A DNA stretch of 64,000 bases from Mesorhizobium sp. NFR06 (GCF_900115245.1 NZ_FOVT01000010.1:159476-223475), one strand, 5' to 3'. Shown: positions 15,484 through 24,088, counted from the stretch's first letter. The notes: generated from the sequence alone by a model not told the origin. Numbers and translations: made by a program.

Positions 15484-18003
15484 ATGGCCGGCCTCGAGCA
15501 ATATCACGCCAAGCGCGATTTCAGGAAAACCGCCGAGCCGGCCGGCAAGGTTGGCCGGCAGAAGAAAGGCGATGCCGGCGGCATCTTCGTCATCCAGAAG
15601 CACGCCGCCACGCGGCTTCACTACGACTTCCGGCTGGAACATGACGGCGTGCTGTGGAGCTGGGCGGTGACGCGCGGCCCGAGCCTCGATCCGCATGAGA
15701 AGCGGCTGGCCGTGCATGTCGAGGATCATCCGATCGACTATGCCTCCTTCGAGGGCACCATTCCGAAGGGCCAATATGGCGGCGGCGCGGTCCTCGTCTG
15801 GGACGAAGGCAGGTGGATTCCGGATGGCGATCCGGCCAGGGCGATGAAGAAGGGTCATATCGACTTCGAGCTCGAAGGCCACAAGCTCAATGGCCGCTGG
15901 CATCTGGTCAGGTTGCGGCCGCGCCCCGGCGAGAAGCGCGACAACTGGCTGCTGATCAAGTCCGACGATGCCGCCGCGCGTCCCGGCGAAGACGTATTGG
16001 CGGAGGAGCCCCGCTCGGTCAAATCCGGCCTGACCATCGAGGAGATTGGCCAGGGCAAGGCCGCCAAGGGCGAGAAGCCGAAGGTCTGGCATTCGAACAG
16101 GCCCGCCGCCGGCAAGGCAAAGGCCAGGCACGGCAAGCGGCTCGAATTCATCGAACCGCAGCTCGCCACGCTGGAAAAGAATGCGCCCGCCGGCGACGAC
16201 TGGCTGCACGAAGTGAAATTCGACGGCTACCGCATGCAGGCGCGGATCGAAGGCAGCGATGTCAGGCTGCTCACCCGCGCCGGTCTCGACTGGACGGAAA
16301 AATTCGACGGCCCGATCACCGCCGCACTGTCGCGGCTGAAATGCCGCGACGCCATCATCGACGGCGAGATCGTGGTGCTGGCCGACAGCGGCGTGTCGTC
16401 TTTTCCGCTGCTGCAGGCGGACCTGTCGGCGCGTCGCGCCGACCGCTTCATCTATTATGTCTTCGATCTGATGCTGCTCGACGGTGAGGATTTGCGCCGC
16501 GAGCCGCTGGTCGAACGCAAGCAGGCTCTGGCCGAGCTGCTCGGCGAGCAGCCTGACGATTCGGCGCTGCGCCTCAGCGACCATTTCCACGAACCGGGCA
16601 AGATCATGCTGCAGCATGTCTGCCGCATGGGCCTGGAAGGCGTCGTGTCGAAGCGCGCCGATGCGCCCTATCGCAGTGGCCGCGGCCTCACCTGGATCAA
16701 GTCGAAATGCACCCTGCGCCAGGAATTCGTCATCGGCGGCTATCTGCCGTCGGACAAAACCGGGCGCGGCCTGCGCTCGCTGCTGGTCGGCTATTATGAG
16801 GGCGGTAAGCTGCATTACGCCGGCCGCGTCGGCACCGGCTTTTCCGGCAAGCTACTGACGGACCTCAAGAAAAAGCTCGACGACCTCGAGGCCAGGCAGT
16901 CGCCGTTTTCGGCCGCCGTCCCAAAGGGCAAGGGTCTTGTCTGGGTCAAGCCGCAACTTGTCGGCGAGGTGGAGTTCCGCAGCTGGACATCCGACCGTAT
17001 AATCCGTCACGCCTCGTTCCAGGGATTGCGCGAGGACAAGCCGGCGGAGGAAGTCGTGCAGGAACAGCCGAAGAAAGCCTCCAAGGCCGAGAGCGAAGCC
17101 AAAACGGGCAGCGGCAAGGCCGCGCCGAAAGCCCCGGCCGGAACGGCGAAGACCTCGATAAAACTCTCGCATCCCGACAAGCTGTTGTGGCCGGATGAGA
17201 AGGTCTCCAAGCAAGACCTGCTCGATCACTACGCGCTGGTCTGGCCGCGCATGGAGCAATTCGTCGTCAACCGGCCGCTGAGCCTGGTGCGCGCGCCGGA
17301 CGGCGTCCACGGCCAGCGTTTCTTCCAGAAACACGCCTCGCCCGGCATGAGCGACAGGATCGCGCGGATGAAGGATCCGACCGACGGCGAGGAAATCCTG
17401 TTCATCAAGGATTTCGACGGCCTCGCCGCGCTCGTCCAGTACGGCGTGGTCGAGGTGCATATCTGGGGTTGCACCCTCGACGCATTGGAAAAGCCCGACC
17501 AGATCATCTTCGACCTCGATCCGGATGAAGGCGTCGACGTCGGCCGCGTGCGCGAGGCGGCGCTCGACATCCATAAGCGGCTCGACGAGCTGTCGCTGCC
17601 GAACCTGGTCAAGACCTCCGGCGGCAAGGGCTATCACGTGCTGGTGCCGCTGAAACCATCGGCGGAGTGGGACGAGGTCAAGGATTTCGCCCATGATTTC
17701 GCCCGCGCGCTGGAGCAGGCCGCGCCCGACCGCTACACCGCGACGCTGTCGAAGAAGGCGCGCACGGGCAGGATCTTCGTCGACTATCTGCGCAACGGCA
17801 GGGGCTCGACCACGGTCGCGCCCTATTCCTCGCGCGCCAAGAAGGCCGCGACGGTGTCGATGCCGGTGACCTGGCCGGAGCTTGAAAAGGGCTTGCCGCC
17901 GAATGCTTTCCCGCTTGGCGATGCTTCCACGCTGGCGCAGCTGAAGAAAGCTGATCCTTGGAAGGAGTTCTTCGAGCTGGGGAAGGCGCTGAAGCGGGGG
18001 TAA
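15484..18003 (+). CDS. ligD: ATP-dependent DNA ligase D (phosphoesterase-ligase-polymerase)
   Basis: The end-joining enzyme partnered with Ku. Domain order in the 839 residues: 3'-phosphoesterase (about 35-150, with HYDFRLEHDGVLWSWAVTRG), adenylating ligase plus OB fold (about 215-520) and primase-like polymerase (about 555-835). The nucleotidyl lysine is K245 in the motif EVKFDGYRM. The polymerase metal motif is in FDLDPDEGVDVG near residue 677. Linkers near 35-45 and 520-555 are lysine/alanine rich. All three catalytic centres look intact. GAGGAG lies just before the start. Confidence 0.95.
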   Translation: MAGLEQYHAKRDFRKTAEPAGKVGRQKKGDAGGIFVIQKHAATRLHYDFRLEHDGVLWSWAVTRGPSLDPHEKRLAVHVEDHPIDYASFEGTIPKGQYGGGAVLVWDEGRWIPDGDPARAMKKGHIDFELEGHKLNGRWHLVRLRPRPGEKRDNWLLIKSDDAAARPGEDVLAEEPRSVKSGLTIEEIGQGKAAKGEKPKVWHSNRPAAGKAKARHGKRLEFIEPQLATLEKNAPAGDDWLHEVKFDGYRMQARIEGSDVRLLTRAGLDWTEKFDGPITAALSRLKCRDAIIDGEIVVLADSGVSSFPLLQADLSARRADRFIYYVFDLMLLDGEDLRREPLVERKQALAELLGEQPDDSALRLSDHFHEPGKIMLQHVCRMGLEGVVSKRADAPYRSGRGLTWIKSKCTLRQEFVIGGYLPSDKTGRGLRSLLVGYYEGGKLHYAGRVGTGFSGKLLTDLKKKLDDLEARQSPFSAAVPKGKGLVWVKPQLVGEVEFRSWTSDRIIRHASFQGLREDKPAEEVVQEQPKKASKAESEAKTGSGKAAPKAPAGTAKTSIKLSHPDKLLWPDEKVSKQDLLDHYALVWPRMEQFVVNRPLSLVRAPDGVHGQRFFQKHASPGMSDRIARMKDPTDGEEILFIKDFDGLAALVQYGVVEVHIWGCTLDALEKPDQIIFDLDPDEGVDVGRVREAALDIHKRLDELSLPNLVKTSGGKGYHVLVPLKPSAEWDEVKDFAHDFARALEQAAPDRYTATLSKKARTGRIFVDYLRNGRGSTTVAPYSSRAKKAATVSMPVTWPELEKGLPPNAFPLGDASTLAQLKKADPWKEFFELGKALKRG

Positions 18004-18024
18004 ACCTTCCAACGTTGGCGGGAC

Positions 18025-18184
18025 AGCACCCCTCTCTGGCCTGCGGGCCATCTCCCCCGCAAGGGGGGAGATTGGCAGTTCTGGCGCCCCGCCATTCTTC
18101 CAACATTGGAGATTGGCGAAACCGGCTGAGAGCTTAATCTCGCCCTTGCGGGGGAGATGCCCGGCAGGGCAGAGGGGGGTGCCT
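18025..18184. repeat. Family A repeat element A4
   Basis: Inverted arms GCACCCCTCTCTGGCCTGCG and GGCAGGGCAGAGGGGGGTGC enclose the spacer with CATTGGAGATTGGCGAAACC. It lies between the convergent ligD and arsR-like genes, where it could end transcription from both sides. Confidence 0.75.
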
Positions 18185-18219
18185 CGCGCCAGCATTGCGA
18201 GGCTATCGTTCCACCCGCT

Positions 18220-18894
18220 CTACGCCAGAAACACCCTCTCAAACGCCTGCCTGCCCTTCGGCGAGAACACCACGGCACGGCTGTCCTTCTCGCGCCGCGC
18301 CCATTTCTCGGCGATGATCTTGTCGAGGATGGCGGCGCCCAGCGTGCCGGCCAGATGCGAGCGCCGCACGCTCCAGTCGAGGCAGGCGCGGCACACCGGC
18401 CGCCGCGCCTTGGCACGGGTCTCGATGCCGAGCGCGGTGAAATGCGAGGCCCCGGACGAGGAGAGCCTGATCTGATTGTCCTCGCGCAGCAGCAGTTTCC
18501 TGTCGAACAGCCGGTCGAGCATCGCCACCGCCTGCTCGCCGGCAAGGTGGTCGTAACAAACCCGCGCCACGCGCATGGCCGCGTCGCGCGGACCCGGCCG
18601 CACCCGCTTCGGGCCGACCGCCTCGGCGACGCCGGTGATCGCCTCGATCATGCCGGCCACCTGAGCGCTGGCCAGGCCGTAATAGCGATGGCGGCCCTGG
18701 CTCGCCAGCGTCAGCAGGCCGCCATCCATGAGCTTCGACAGATGCGACGAAGCAGTGGGCAGCGACACGCCGGCTTCCAACGCCAGTTCCGACGCGGTCA
18801 GCGCCGTGCCGCCCATCAGCGCGTTGAGCATGTTGGCGCGGGCCGGGTCGCCGACCAGGCTGGCGATGCGCGCGATATCGGGTCCCTCACGCAT
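18220..18894 (-). CDS. ArsR-type winged-helix transcriptional regulator
   Basis: The N-terminal ~85 residues are an ArsR helix-turn-helix (ARIASLVGDPARANMLNALMGG, LTASELALEAGVSLPTASSHLSKLMDGGLL, and the wing ASQGRHRYYGLAS). No ELCVCDL-type metal motif is seen. The C-terminal half (about 110-224) is an extra ligand-binding-like region with VRPGPRDAAMRVARVCYDHLAGE and CRACLDWSVRRSHLAG, containing paired Cys/His residues. This size (224) fits the YdfF/YczG-like ArsR subgroup. It is divergent from a NIPSNAP/ABM pair, with a palindrome between, so it probably controls them. Confidence 0.88.
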   Translation of the reverse strand: MREGPDIARIASLVGDPARANMLNALMGGTALTASELALEAGVSLPTASSHLSKLMDGGLLTLASQGRHRYYGLASAQVAGMIEAITGVAEAVGPKRVRPGPRDAAMRVARVCYDHLAGEQAVAMLDRLFDRKLLLREDNQIRLSSSGASHFTALGIETRAKARRPVCRACLDWSVRRSHLAGTLGAAILDKIIAEKWARREKDSRAVVFSPKGRQAFERVFLA

Positions 18895-19011
18895 GGTTCG
18901 ATCCTTATCGAAGCATTCCCGTCAGGGAAGCACTATTCTCGGGTGAGCTCAAGCAGACCGGGCAAACGCTCCTGACAGCAGAATGCCTAACACAACCGGC
19001 ACAAGCGATGT

Positions 19012-19027
19012 TTCGACCACGGTCGAA
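19012..19027. promoter_or_regulatory. Palindrome between arsR-like and NIPSNAP genes, likely operator
   Basis: TTCGACC (19012-19018), AC, then GGTCGAA (19021-19027) form a perfect 7-bp inverted repeat, 39 nt before the NIPSNAP start. ArsR proteins bind such short palindromes. The site also overlaps the likely NIPSNAP promoter region. Confidence 0.45.
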
Positions 19028-19065
19028 CCGTCGCCGTCCAAAAGCCAACCGGCGAGGAGACCGAC

Positions 19066-19434
19066 ATGACCATCACCTGCTTCATCCGCTATGAGATCGA
19101 CCCTTTCGGCAAGGCGGCCTTCGAGCAATATGCGCGGGCCTGGGGCCAGGCCATTCCGCGCTGCGGCGCCGACCTGATCGGCTACTACGCGCCGCATGAA
19201 GGCTCGGCCACCACCGCCTATGCCGCCTACGATATCGAAAGCCTCGCGGCCTACGAAGCCTACCGCGCGCGGCTTGCCGCCGACCCGGCCGGCAAGGCAA
19301 ATTACGAATTCGCGCGGCGCGAGAAATTCATTCTGAAGGAAGATCGCGTCTTCCTGAAACGGGTGTCCGGCCCGCACGGCCCGAGGCAGCTCTTCCAGAC
19401 CGACGTGATCGTCAAAGAGAGGATAGAGGCATGA
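19066..19434 (+). CDS. NIPSNAP family protein
   Basis: A 122-residue protein of the dimeric alpha+beta barrel fold. It begins MTITCFIRYEIDPFGKAAFEQYARAW and contains CGADLIGYYAPHEGSATTAYAAYDIESLAAYEAYRARLAADP, the NIPSNAP pattern. The function of bacterial NIPSNAP proteins is not known. GAGGAG precedes the ATG. Its stop overlaps the start of the next gene (ATGA), so it is translated together with the ABM protein, probably under the divergent ArsR regulator. Confidence 0.85.
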   Translation: MTITCFIRYEIDPFGKAAFEQYARAWGQAIPRCGADLIGYYAPHEGSATTAYAAYDIESLAAYEAYRARLAADPAGKANYEFARREKFILKEDRVFLKRVSGPHGPRQLFQTDVIVKERIEA

Positions 19435-19775
19435 TCGCAGTCATCTTCGAGGTCGAGCCGGCGGAGGGAAAGCGCGATGCCTATCTTGGCATCGCCGCGG
19501 AGCTCAGGCCCCTGCTCGACGGCATCGACGGCTTCATCTCGATCGAGCGCTTCCAGAGTCTCGCCGACCCGAAGCGGATGCTGTCGCTGTCCTTCTGGCG
19601 CGACGAGGAAGCGGTGAAAGCCTGGCGCAACACCGACGAACACCGCCAGGCGCAGAAGGCCGGACGCGGCGGCATCTTTGCCGGCTACCGTCTGCGCATC
19701 GCCCATGTCGTGCGCGATTACGGGCTGACCGAAAGGGCAGAGGCGCCGACGGATAGCAGGGCGGTGAATGGGTGA
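19431..19775 (+). CDS. Antibiotic biosynthesis monooxygenase (ABM) domain protein
   Basis: A 114-residue protein with an ABM-type ferredoxin-like barrel: MIAVIFEVEPAEGKRDAYLGIAAELRPLLDGIDGFISIERFQSL, then LSLSFWRDEEAVKAWRNTDEHRQAQKAGR. Such proteins are quinone-forming oxygenases or heme-related enzymes. The W-R-N-T-x-E-H-R stretch is common in the group. Overlapping starts with the NIPSNAP gene point to a two-subunit or two-step unit. The substrate is unknown. Confidence 0.88.
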   Translation: MIAVIFEVEPAEGKRDAYLGIAAELRPLLDGIDGFISIERFQSLADPKRMLSLSFWRDEEAVKAWRNTDEHRQAQKAGRGGIFAGYRLRIAHVVRDYGLTERAEAPTDSRAVNG

Positions 19776-19778
19776 GCT

Positions 19779-19931
19779 CCCCCTTCTCCCCTTGTGGGAG
19801 AAGGTGGATCGGCGCGATAGCGCCGAGACGGATAAGGGGTGTTCCAGCGGAGTGAGACGCCGGCTTTCCCTGGAGCACCCCTCATCCGTCGCCTTCGGCG
19901 ACACCTTCTCCCACAAGGGAGAAGGGGAAGT
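19779..19931. repeat. Family B repeat element B1
   Basis: Left arm CCCCCTTCTCCCCTTGTGGG through GGATAAGGGGTG and right arm CACCCCTCATCC through CTCCCACAAGGGAGAAGGGG are inverted around a short spacer. It lies between the convergent ABM and mbfA-like genes and probably ends both transcripts. The family is also seen next to DUF559 genes at 48.6 and 57.7 kb. Confidence 0.75.
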
Positions 19932-19935
19932 CGCC

Positions 19936-20919
19936 TCAAGCATTGCCGATCAGCACGCCCGCTCCGAAGACCAGCGCGCCGCCCAGCACCACCTGGAAGG
20001 CGGCGCGCCAGAATGGCGTCTGCATGTAGCGGTTCTGGATGAAGGCGATCGCCCACAGCTCGAAGAACACCACGATCGCGGCGACGATGGTCGCCGTCCA
20101 GAAATAGGGGATGAGATAGGGCAGCGCGTGGCCGAGCCCGCCCAGCGTCGTCATGATGCCGACGGTCAGGCCGCGCTTCACCGGCGAGCCGCGCCCCGAC
20201 AGCTTGCCGTCGTCGGAGGCAACCTCCGTGAAGCCCATCGAGATGCCGGCGCCGATCGAGGCGGCCAACCCGACCAGGAAGGTCTGGAAGGTCTGATGCG
20301 TGGCGAACGCGGCGGCGAAGATCGGCGCCAGTGTCGACACCGACCCGTCCATCAATCCGGCCAGCCCCGGCTGCACATAGGTGAGAATGAACTGGCGCTG
20401 CTCGGCGCTCGCTTCTTCGACCTTGACCTCGCCCGGAACATGCTTCTGCTCCAATTCGTGCGCCGAGCTTTCATGGCCTTGCTCGGCCACCGCGAGGTCG
20501 TTTAGCAACTTGCGCGTCGATGCGTCGGTGGTGCGCTTGGCGGCCTCGACATAGAAGCGATAGGCCTGCTGCTCCATTTCTTCGGCCTGGCGCCGTACAT
20601 GCTCGATGCCCAGCGGCCTCACCAGCCAGTCAGGCTTGCGCTCGTAATAGCCTCTCACATGCTCGCGCCGGATCAGCGGGATGCGCTCGCCGAAGCGCTT
20701 GCGGTAAAGCTCGATGAGGGAATCGCGGTGGCCATCCTCCTCCTCGGCCATGGCCTCGAAGACTTTGGCCGATTGCGGAAAATCCTGCGCCAGGCCATCG
20801 GCATAGGCGCGGTAGATGCGCCCGTCATCCTCCTCGGAAGAGATCGCCAGTGCCAGGATCTCCTGCTCCGACAGTGAATCGAAGGAACGGCGGCCGAAGC
20901 CAAAAACACGGGAAAGCAT
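19936..20919 (-). CDS. mbfA: Membrane-bound ferritin-like iron exporter (MbfA type: rubrerythrin-like domain plus VIT1 domain)
   Basis: The first ~160 residues are a ferritin-like bundle with metal-ligand patterns (SEEDDGRIYRAYADGL, AEEEDGHRDSLIELY, EEMEQQAYRFYVEAAKR, AEQGHESSAHELEQ). The rest is a VIT1-like membrane domain (LAGLMDGSVSTLAPIFAAAFAT, GLAASIGAGISMGFTEVASDDGKLSGRGSP). This fusion of 327 residues is the rhizobial MbfA iron exporter, which protects against iron and peroxide stress. A perfect Irr-type box lies just upstream, as known for mbfA in Bradyrhizobium and Agrobacterium. Confidence 0.92.
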   Translation of the reverse strand: MLSRVFGFGRRSFDSLSEQEILALAISSEEDDGRIYRAYADGLAQDFPQSAKVFEAMAEEEDGHRDSLIELYRKRFGERIPLIRREHVRGYYERKPDWLVRPLGIEHVRRQAEEMEQQAYRFYVEAAKRTTDASTRKLLNDLAVAEQGHESSAHELEQKHVPGEVKVEEASAEQRQFILTYVQPGLAGLMDGSVSTLAPIFAAAFATHQTFQTFLVGLAASIGAGISMGFTEVASDDGKLSGRGSPVKRGLTVGIMTTLGGLGHALPYLIPYFWTATIVAAIVVFFELWAIAFIQNRYMQTPFWRAAFQVVLGGALVFGAGVLIGNA

Positions 20920-20931
20920 GATGGGATCACT

Positions 20932-20956
20932 CTAGTTTAGAATCATTCTAAACTAG
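20932..20956 (-). promoter_or_regulatory. Iron control element (ICE), Irr-binding box of mbfA
   Basis: CTAGTTTAGAAT (20932-20943), a single C, then its exact reverse complement (20945-20956) contain the ICE core TTTAGAA-N-TTCTAAA-like pattern. On the minus strand a TTGACG (-35; plus-strand 20973-20978) stands 17 nt before the box, so the palindrome would cover the -10 region. Binding of Irr there under low iron would block transcription. Confidence 0.75.
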
Positions 20957-21087
20957 GATCTTGACTGCCGGACGTCAATTGCGAACGGCGTTGGCCGCGC
21001 CCCCGGATGGGGTGGGCCCAAGCGCCCCTTCATTATTGCCGAATGTTTGCCTATATAGCTGCAACTGTCGACCTGAAGGAGCCCGCT

Positions 21088-21411
21088 ATGACGGACAAGA
21101 CCCCGCCGCACGCATTCGATCCGAAACCCATTCTCGACCTCATCGCCGCCATCGAGGCCGACTTGCAGCGCCTGAGGGGCCTGGTCGAGGAGCAGATCGA
21201 AAAATTCGATCCCGCCAACCCGCACAACAAGACGCCGGAAGGCAAGTTGACCGAGGAAGGCGTCGAGTGCTGCTACCGCATGTTCGACGAGGGCAAGTCG
21301 CGTTATTCGGTCGCCCAGCAGATGAAGATCTCGTTTGCCGCCGCCACGCACCGCTTCAACAGCTGGCGCAAGCTCGGCGGCAAGAAACGCACGCGCGCGC
21401 TGCTGGGGTGA
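21088..21411 (+). CDS. Hypothetical protein with helix-turn-helix-like C-terminus (107 aa)
   Basis: AAGGAG stands 7 nt before the ATG. The 107-residue soluble protein has a helical N-terminal half (PILDLIAAIEADLQRLRGLVEEQIEK). Its C-terminal part reads LTEEGVECCYRMFDEGKSRYSVAQQMKISFAAATHRFNSWRKLGG. The last stretch looks like a resolvase-type HTH (G-K-S-x-x-x-V-A-x-x-x-x-I-S-x-x-x-x-x-x-R). I therefore suspect a small DNA-binding protein, but no family name can be given. It is divergent from mbfA, and the ICE box lies between them. Confidence 0.75.
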   Translation: MTDKTPPHAFDPKPILDLIAAIEADLQRLRGLVEEQIEKFDPANPHNKTPEGKLTEEGVECCYRMFDEGKSRYSVAQQMKISFAAATHRFNSWRKLGGKKRTRALLG

Positions 21412-21421
21412 ACCCGCGCCT

Positions 21422-21626
21422 TCGTCATCCTCGGGCTTGACCGGCTTGACCCAAGGATCCATGCCGTGACCTCGATTGAAGGGTGCAGCGGCTCAGAACA
21501 AGCGTCTCAGTCCGTTGTAGAAGCTGCCTGATTCTGACCTGCTTTTGCGCGTCACGGACGTCACGGCATGGATTCCAGGGTCTGCGCGCGTCGCTTCGCT
21601 CCTTGCTACGCCGTGGAATGACGAGG
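21422..21626. repeat. Family C repeat element C2 (degenerate)
   Basis: Left end TTCGTCATCCTCGGG through ATCCATGCCGTGAC and right end GTCACGGCATGGATTCCAGGG through CGTGGAATGACGA are inverted. The left arm is partly replaced compared with C1. It occupies most of the gap before the dehydratase gene. Confidence 0.65.
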
Positions 21627-21742
21627 GTGGGCGATCCACGGCCGTCATCGCCAACATTGTCTCCATCACATTTTTTCGTTGGCGCGCCGCGGCCCTTTCC
21701 GTGCACCATGGGCGATCCCTTTCTTTCGTAAGGCCCTCGCCC

Positions 21743-22720
21743 ATGACCATCCTCCCCGGCATCTCCGACATCCGCGCCGCCGCGGCGCGGCTTTCGGGCC
21801 TGGTCGTCGAAACGCCGCTGATCGAATCGCCCGAGCTCAACGAGCGCTATGGCGGCCGCATCCTGTTCAAGCCCGAGACGCTGCAGCGCACCGGCTCCTT
21901 CAAGATCCGCGGCGCCTACAACAAGCTGTCGTCACTGAGCGAGGAAGAGCGCAGCCGTGGCGTCGTTGCCTTCTCCTCGGGCAACCACGCGCAAGGTGTG
22001 GCGGCCTCCGCCGCCATGTTCGGGGTCAAGGCGGTCATCGCCATGCCGGCCGACGCCCCGGCCATGAAAGTCGGCAATGTCCGCAGGATGGGCGCCGAAG
22101 TGGTGCCGTTCGACCGCTTCAAGGACGACCGCATGACGGTCGTGCGCCCCTATGTCGAGAAGGGCATGGCGCTGGTGCCGCCTTTCGACGATCCGGCCAT
22201 CATCGCCGGACAAGGCACGATCGGCCTGGAGTTGATGAGGCAGGCGCAAGCCCTTGGTGTGGCGCTCGACGCCGTCGTCGTCCCTTGCGGCGGCGGTGGC
22301 CTGTCGAGCGGCATTTCCGTCGCCGTCAAGGATGCCTCGCCGCGCACCGAGGTGTGGGCTGTGGAGCCGGAGCATTTCGACGACACGCGCCGCTCGCTGG
22401 CCAAGGGAGAGCGGGTCTCGAACGAGCCCGGCCATGCCTCGATCTGCGATGCTATCCTCACCGCCGAGCCGGGCTTGATCACGTTCGAGATCAACCGCAG
22501 GAATCTCGCCGGCGCCATCGCCGTTTCCGACAAGGCCGTCGCCCAGGCGATGCGCGACGCCATGGCTTATCTGAAGCTGGTGGTCGAACCGGGCGGCTGC
22601 GTCGCCCTTGCGGCCTTGTCGTCGGGCGAGATCGACCTCGCCGGCAAATGCGTTGCCGTGGTGCTGTCCGGCGGCAACGTCGATTTCGGCACCTATGCCG
22701 AGATCATGGCGGCTGCGTAA
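21743..22720 (+). CDS. Threonine/serine dehydratase family PLP enzyme
   Basis: A 325-residue fold-type II PLP enzyme. It has FKPETLQRTGSFKIRGAYN near residue 45 with the PLP lysine in S-F-K-I-R-G. The substrate loop is VAFSSGNHAQGVA, the phosphate loop VVPCGGGGLSSG, and the end reads VAVVLSGGNVDF. There is no C-terminal ACT-like regulatory domain, so it is the short catabolic or racemase-like type rather than IlvA. It may release ammonia from threonine or serine, or act on a hydroxy-amino acid. The ATG at 21743 matches the usual N-terminus; the ribosome site is weak. Confidence 0.88.
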   Translation: MTILPGISDIRAAAARLSGLVVETPLIESPELNERYGGRILFKPETLQRTGSFKIRGAYNKLSSLSEEERSRGVVAFSSGNHAQGVAASAAMFGVKAVIAMPADAPAMKVGNVRRMGAEVVPFDRFKDDRMTVVRPYVEKGMALVPPFDDPAIIAGQGTIGLELMRQAQALGVALDAVVVPCGGGGLSSGISVAVKDASPRTEVWAVEPEHFDDTRRSLAKGERVSNEPGHASICDAILTAEPGLITFEINRRNLAGAIAVSDKAVAQAMRDAMAYLKLVVEPGGCVALAALSSGEIDLAGKCVAVVLSGGNVDFGTYAEIMAAA

Positions 22721-22755
22721 GGGGGTGCCGCGCGCAGGAAGCTACCGCGTTCCTT

Positions 22756-22915
22756 CGCGCCCCCTCTGTCCTGCCGGACATCTCCCCCAGAAGGGGGGAG
22801 ATTGGCAGTCTCGGCGCCTCGCCCATCCTAGGACGTTGGCGATTGGCGAAATCGCCCATGACAGCTGATCTCGCCCCTTGTGGGGGAGATGGCCGGCAGG
22901 CCAGAGGGGGGCGCT
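22756..22915. repeat. Family A repeat element A5
   Basis: Inverted arms CGCGCCCCCTCTGTCCTGCC and GGCAGGCCAGAGGGGGGCGC surround a spacer with ACGTTGGCGATTGGCGAAAT. It lies between the convergent dehydratase and ABC permease genes. Confidence 0.8.
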
Positions 22916-22951
22916 GTCCCGCCGACATTTAAAAGGTTCTAAAACAGAGCC

Positions 22952-24088
22952 TCAATCCAGCGTGCGCCTGAACCGCACCAGGGCCACGCCGGCAAACAGC
23001 GCCACGAAAACCACCAGCCAGCCGATTTCCGTCGCCACCGCCGGCAGCTCGGCGCCCTTCAGCATGACCGCCCGGGTGATGCGCAGGAAATGCGTCAGCG
23101 GAAAGATCTCGCCAAAGGTCTGCGCCCAGCCCGGCATGCCGCGATAGGGGAACATGAAACCGGACAGCATGATCGAGGGCAGGAAGAAGAAGAAGGTGAG
23201 CTGCAGCGCCTGCATCTGCGTGCGGGCGATCGTCGAGATCGTGTAGCCGAGCAGCACCAGCGACAGCACGAACACCAGCACGGCCGACAGCAGCAGCGAC
23301 AGCGGTCCCATGAAGGGGATCGCAAACAGGAGCTTCGCCGCCGCCAGCACCACCACCACCTGCACCGCGCCAACCACCAGGTAGGGCAGCACCTTGCCGA
23401 GCATGATCTCGAGCGGGCTCGACGGCATGGCCAGAAGGTTTTCCATCGTGCCGCGCTCGGTCTCGCGCGTCAGCGCGATCGAGGTCATCATCACCATCGT
23501 CATCTGCAGGATGACGCCGAGCAGGCCGGGCACGATGTTGTATTGCGAGATGCCTTCGGGGTTATAGCGCCGGTGCACGACGACATCGAGCTGGCCGCGC
23601 GCCGCCTCCTTGGCTGCTTCCTGGGTGCCCTGTGCCCTCAGCAGCGCCTGGCCGGCCACGGTGCTGAGCGTCGAGATCGCGCCGCTGGCCACCGCCGGAT
23701 CGGTCGCGTCGGCCTCGATCAGGATCTGCGGATTGTCGCCGCGCTCGACCCGCCGCGCGAAATCGGCGGGAATGGTGACGACGAAGGAGACATCGCCGCG
23801 CGCCATCAGGAACTCGGCTTCCTCGGCGCTCTCGGCCACATGGTCGAAGCGGTAATAGCCCGTCGTCTGCAGCGCCGAGACCATGGCCCGCGTATAGGGA
23901 TCGCTGCTGGTCGCCACGAGCGCCGCCGGCAGGCTCTTCGGGTCGTTGTTGATCGCATAGCCGAACAGCACCAGCTGGATCAGCGGCACGCCGAGCATCA
24001 TGGCGAAGGTGATGCGATCGCGCCGCATCTGGATGAATTCCTTGGTGAGCAGCGCGCCTAACCTGGCGAAGGAGAAGATGGCGTTCAT
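22952..24088 (-). CDS. ABC-2 type transporter permease (YbhS/YbhR-like)
   Basis: A 378-residue protein with one N-terminal membrane helix (residues ~25-45), a large periplasmic domain (about 50-175) and five C-terminal helices. Typical stretches are SIALTRETERGTMENLLAMPSSPLEIMLGKVLPYL and FFFFLPSIMLSGFMFPYRGMPGWAQ, followed by FPLTHFLRITRAVMLKG. This is the ABC2 drug/lipid exporter permease pattern. Its start overlaps the ATPase stop by 4 nt. It is the last gene of the CecR-HlyD-ATPase-permease operon, with one permease only where E. coli ybhFSR has two. Confidence 0.9.
   Translation of the reverse strand: MNAIFSFARLGALLTKEFIQMRRDRITFAMMLGVPLIQLVLFGYAINNDPKSLPAALVATSSDPYTRAMVSALQTTGYYRFDHVAESAEEAEFLMARGDVSFVVTIPADFARRVERGDNPQILIEADATDPAVASGAISTLSTVAGQALLRAQGTQEAAKEAARGQLDVVVHRRYNPEGISQYNIVPGLLGVILQMTMVMMTSIALTRETERGTMENLLAMPSSPLEIMLGKVLPYLVVGAVQVVVVLAAAKLLFAIPFMGPLSLLLSAVLVFVLSLVLLGYTISTIARTQMQALQLTFFFFLPSIMLSGFMFPYRGMPGWAQTFGEIFPLTHFLRITRAVMLKGAELPAVATEIGWLVVFVALFAGVALVRFRRTLD

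Noticed and set aside
15109..16815. 568-codon minus-strand frame over ku and ligD
   Set aside because: Shadow of two clear genes on the plus strand.
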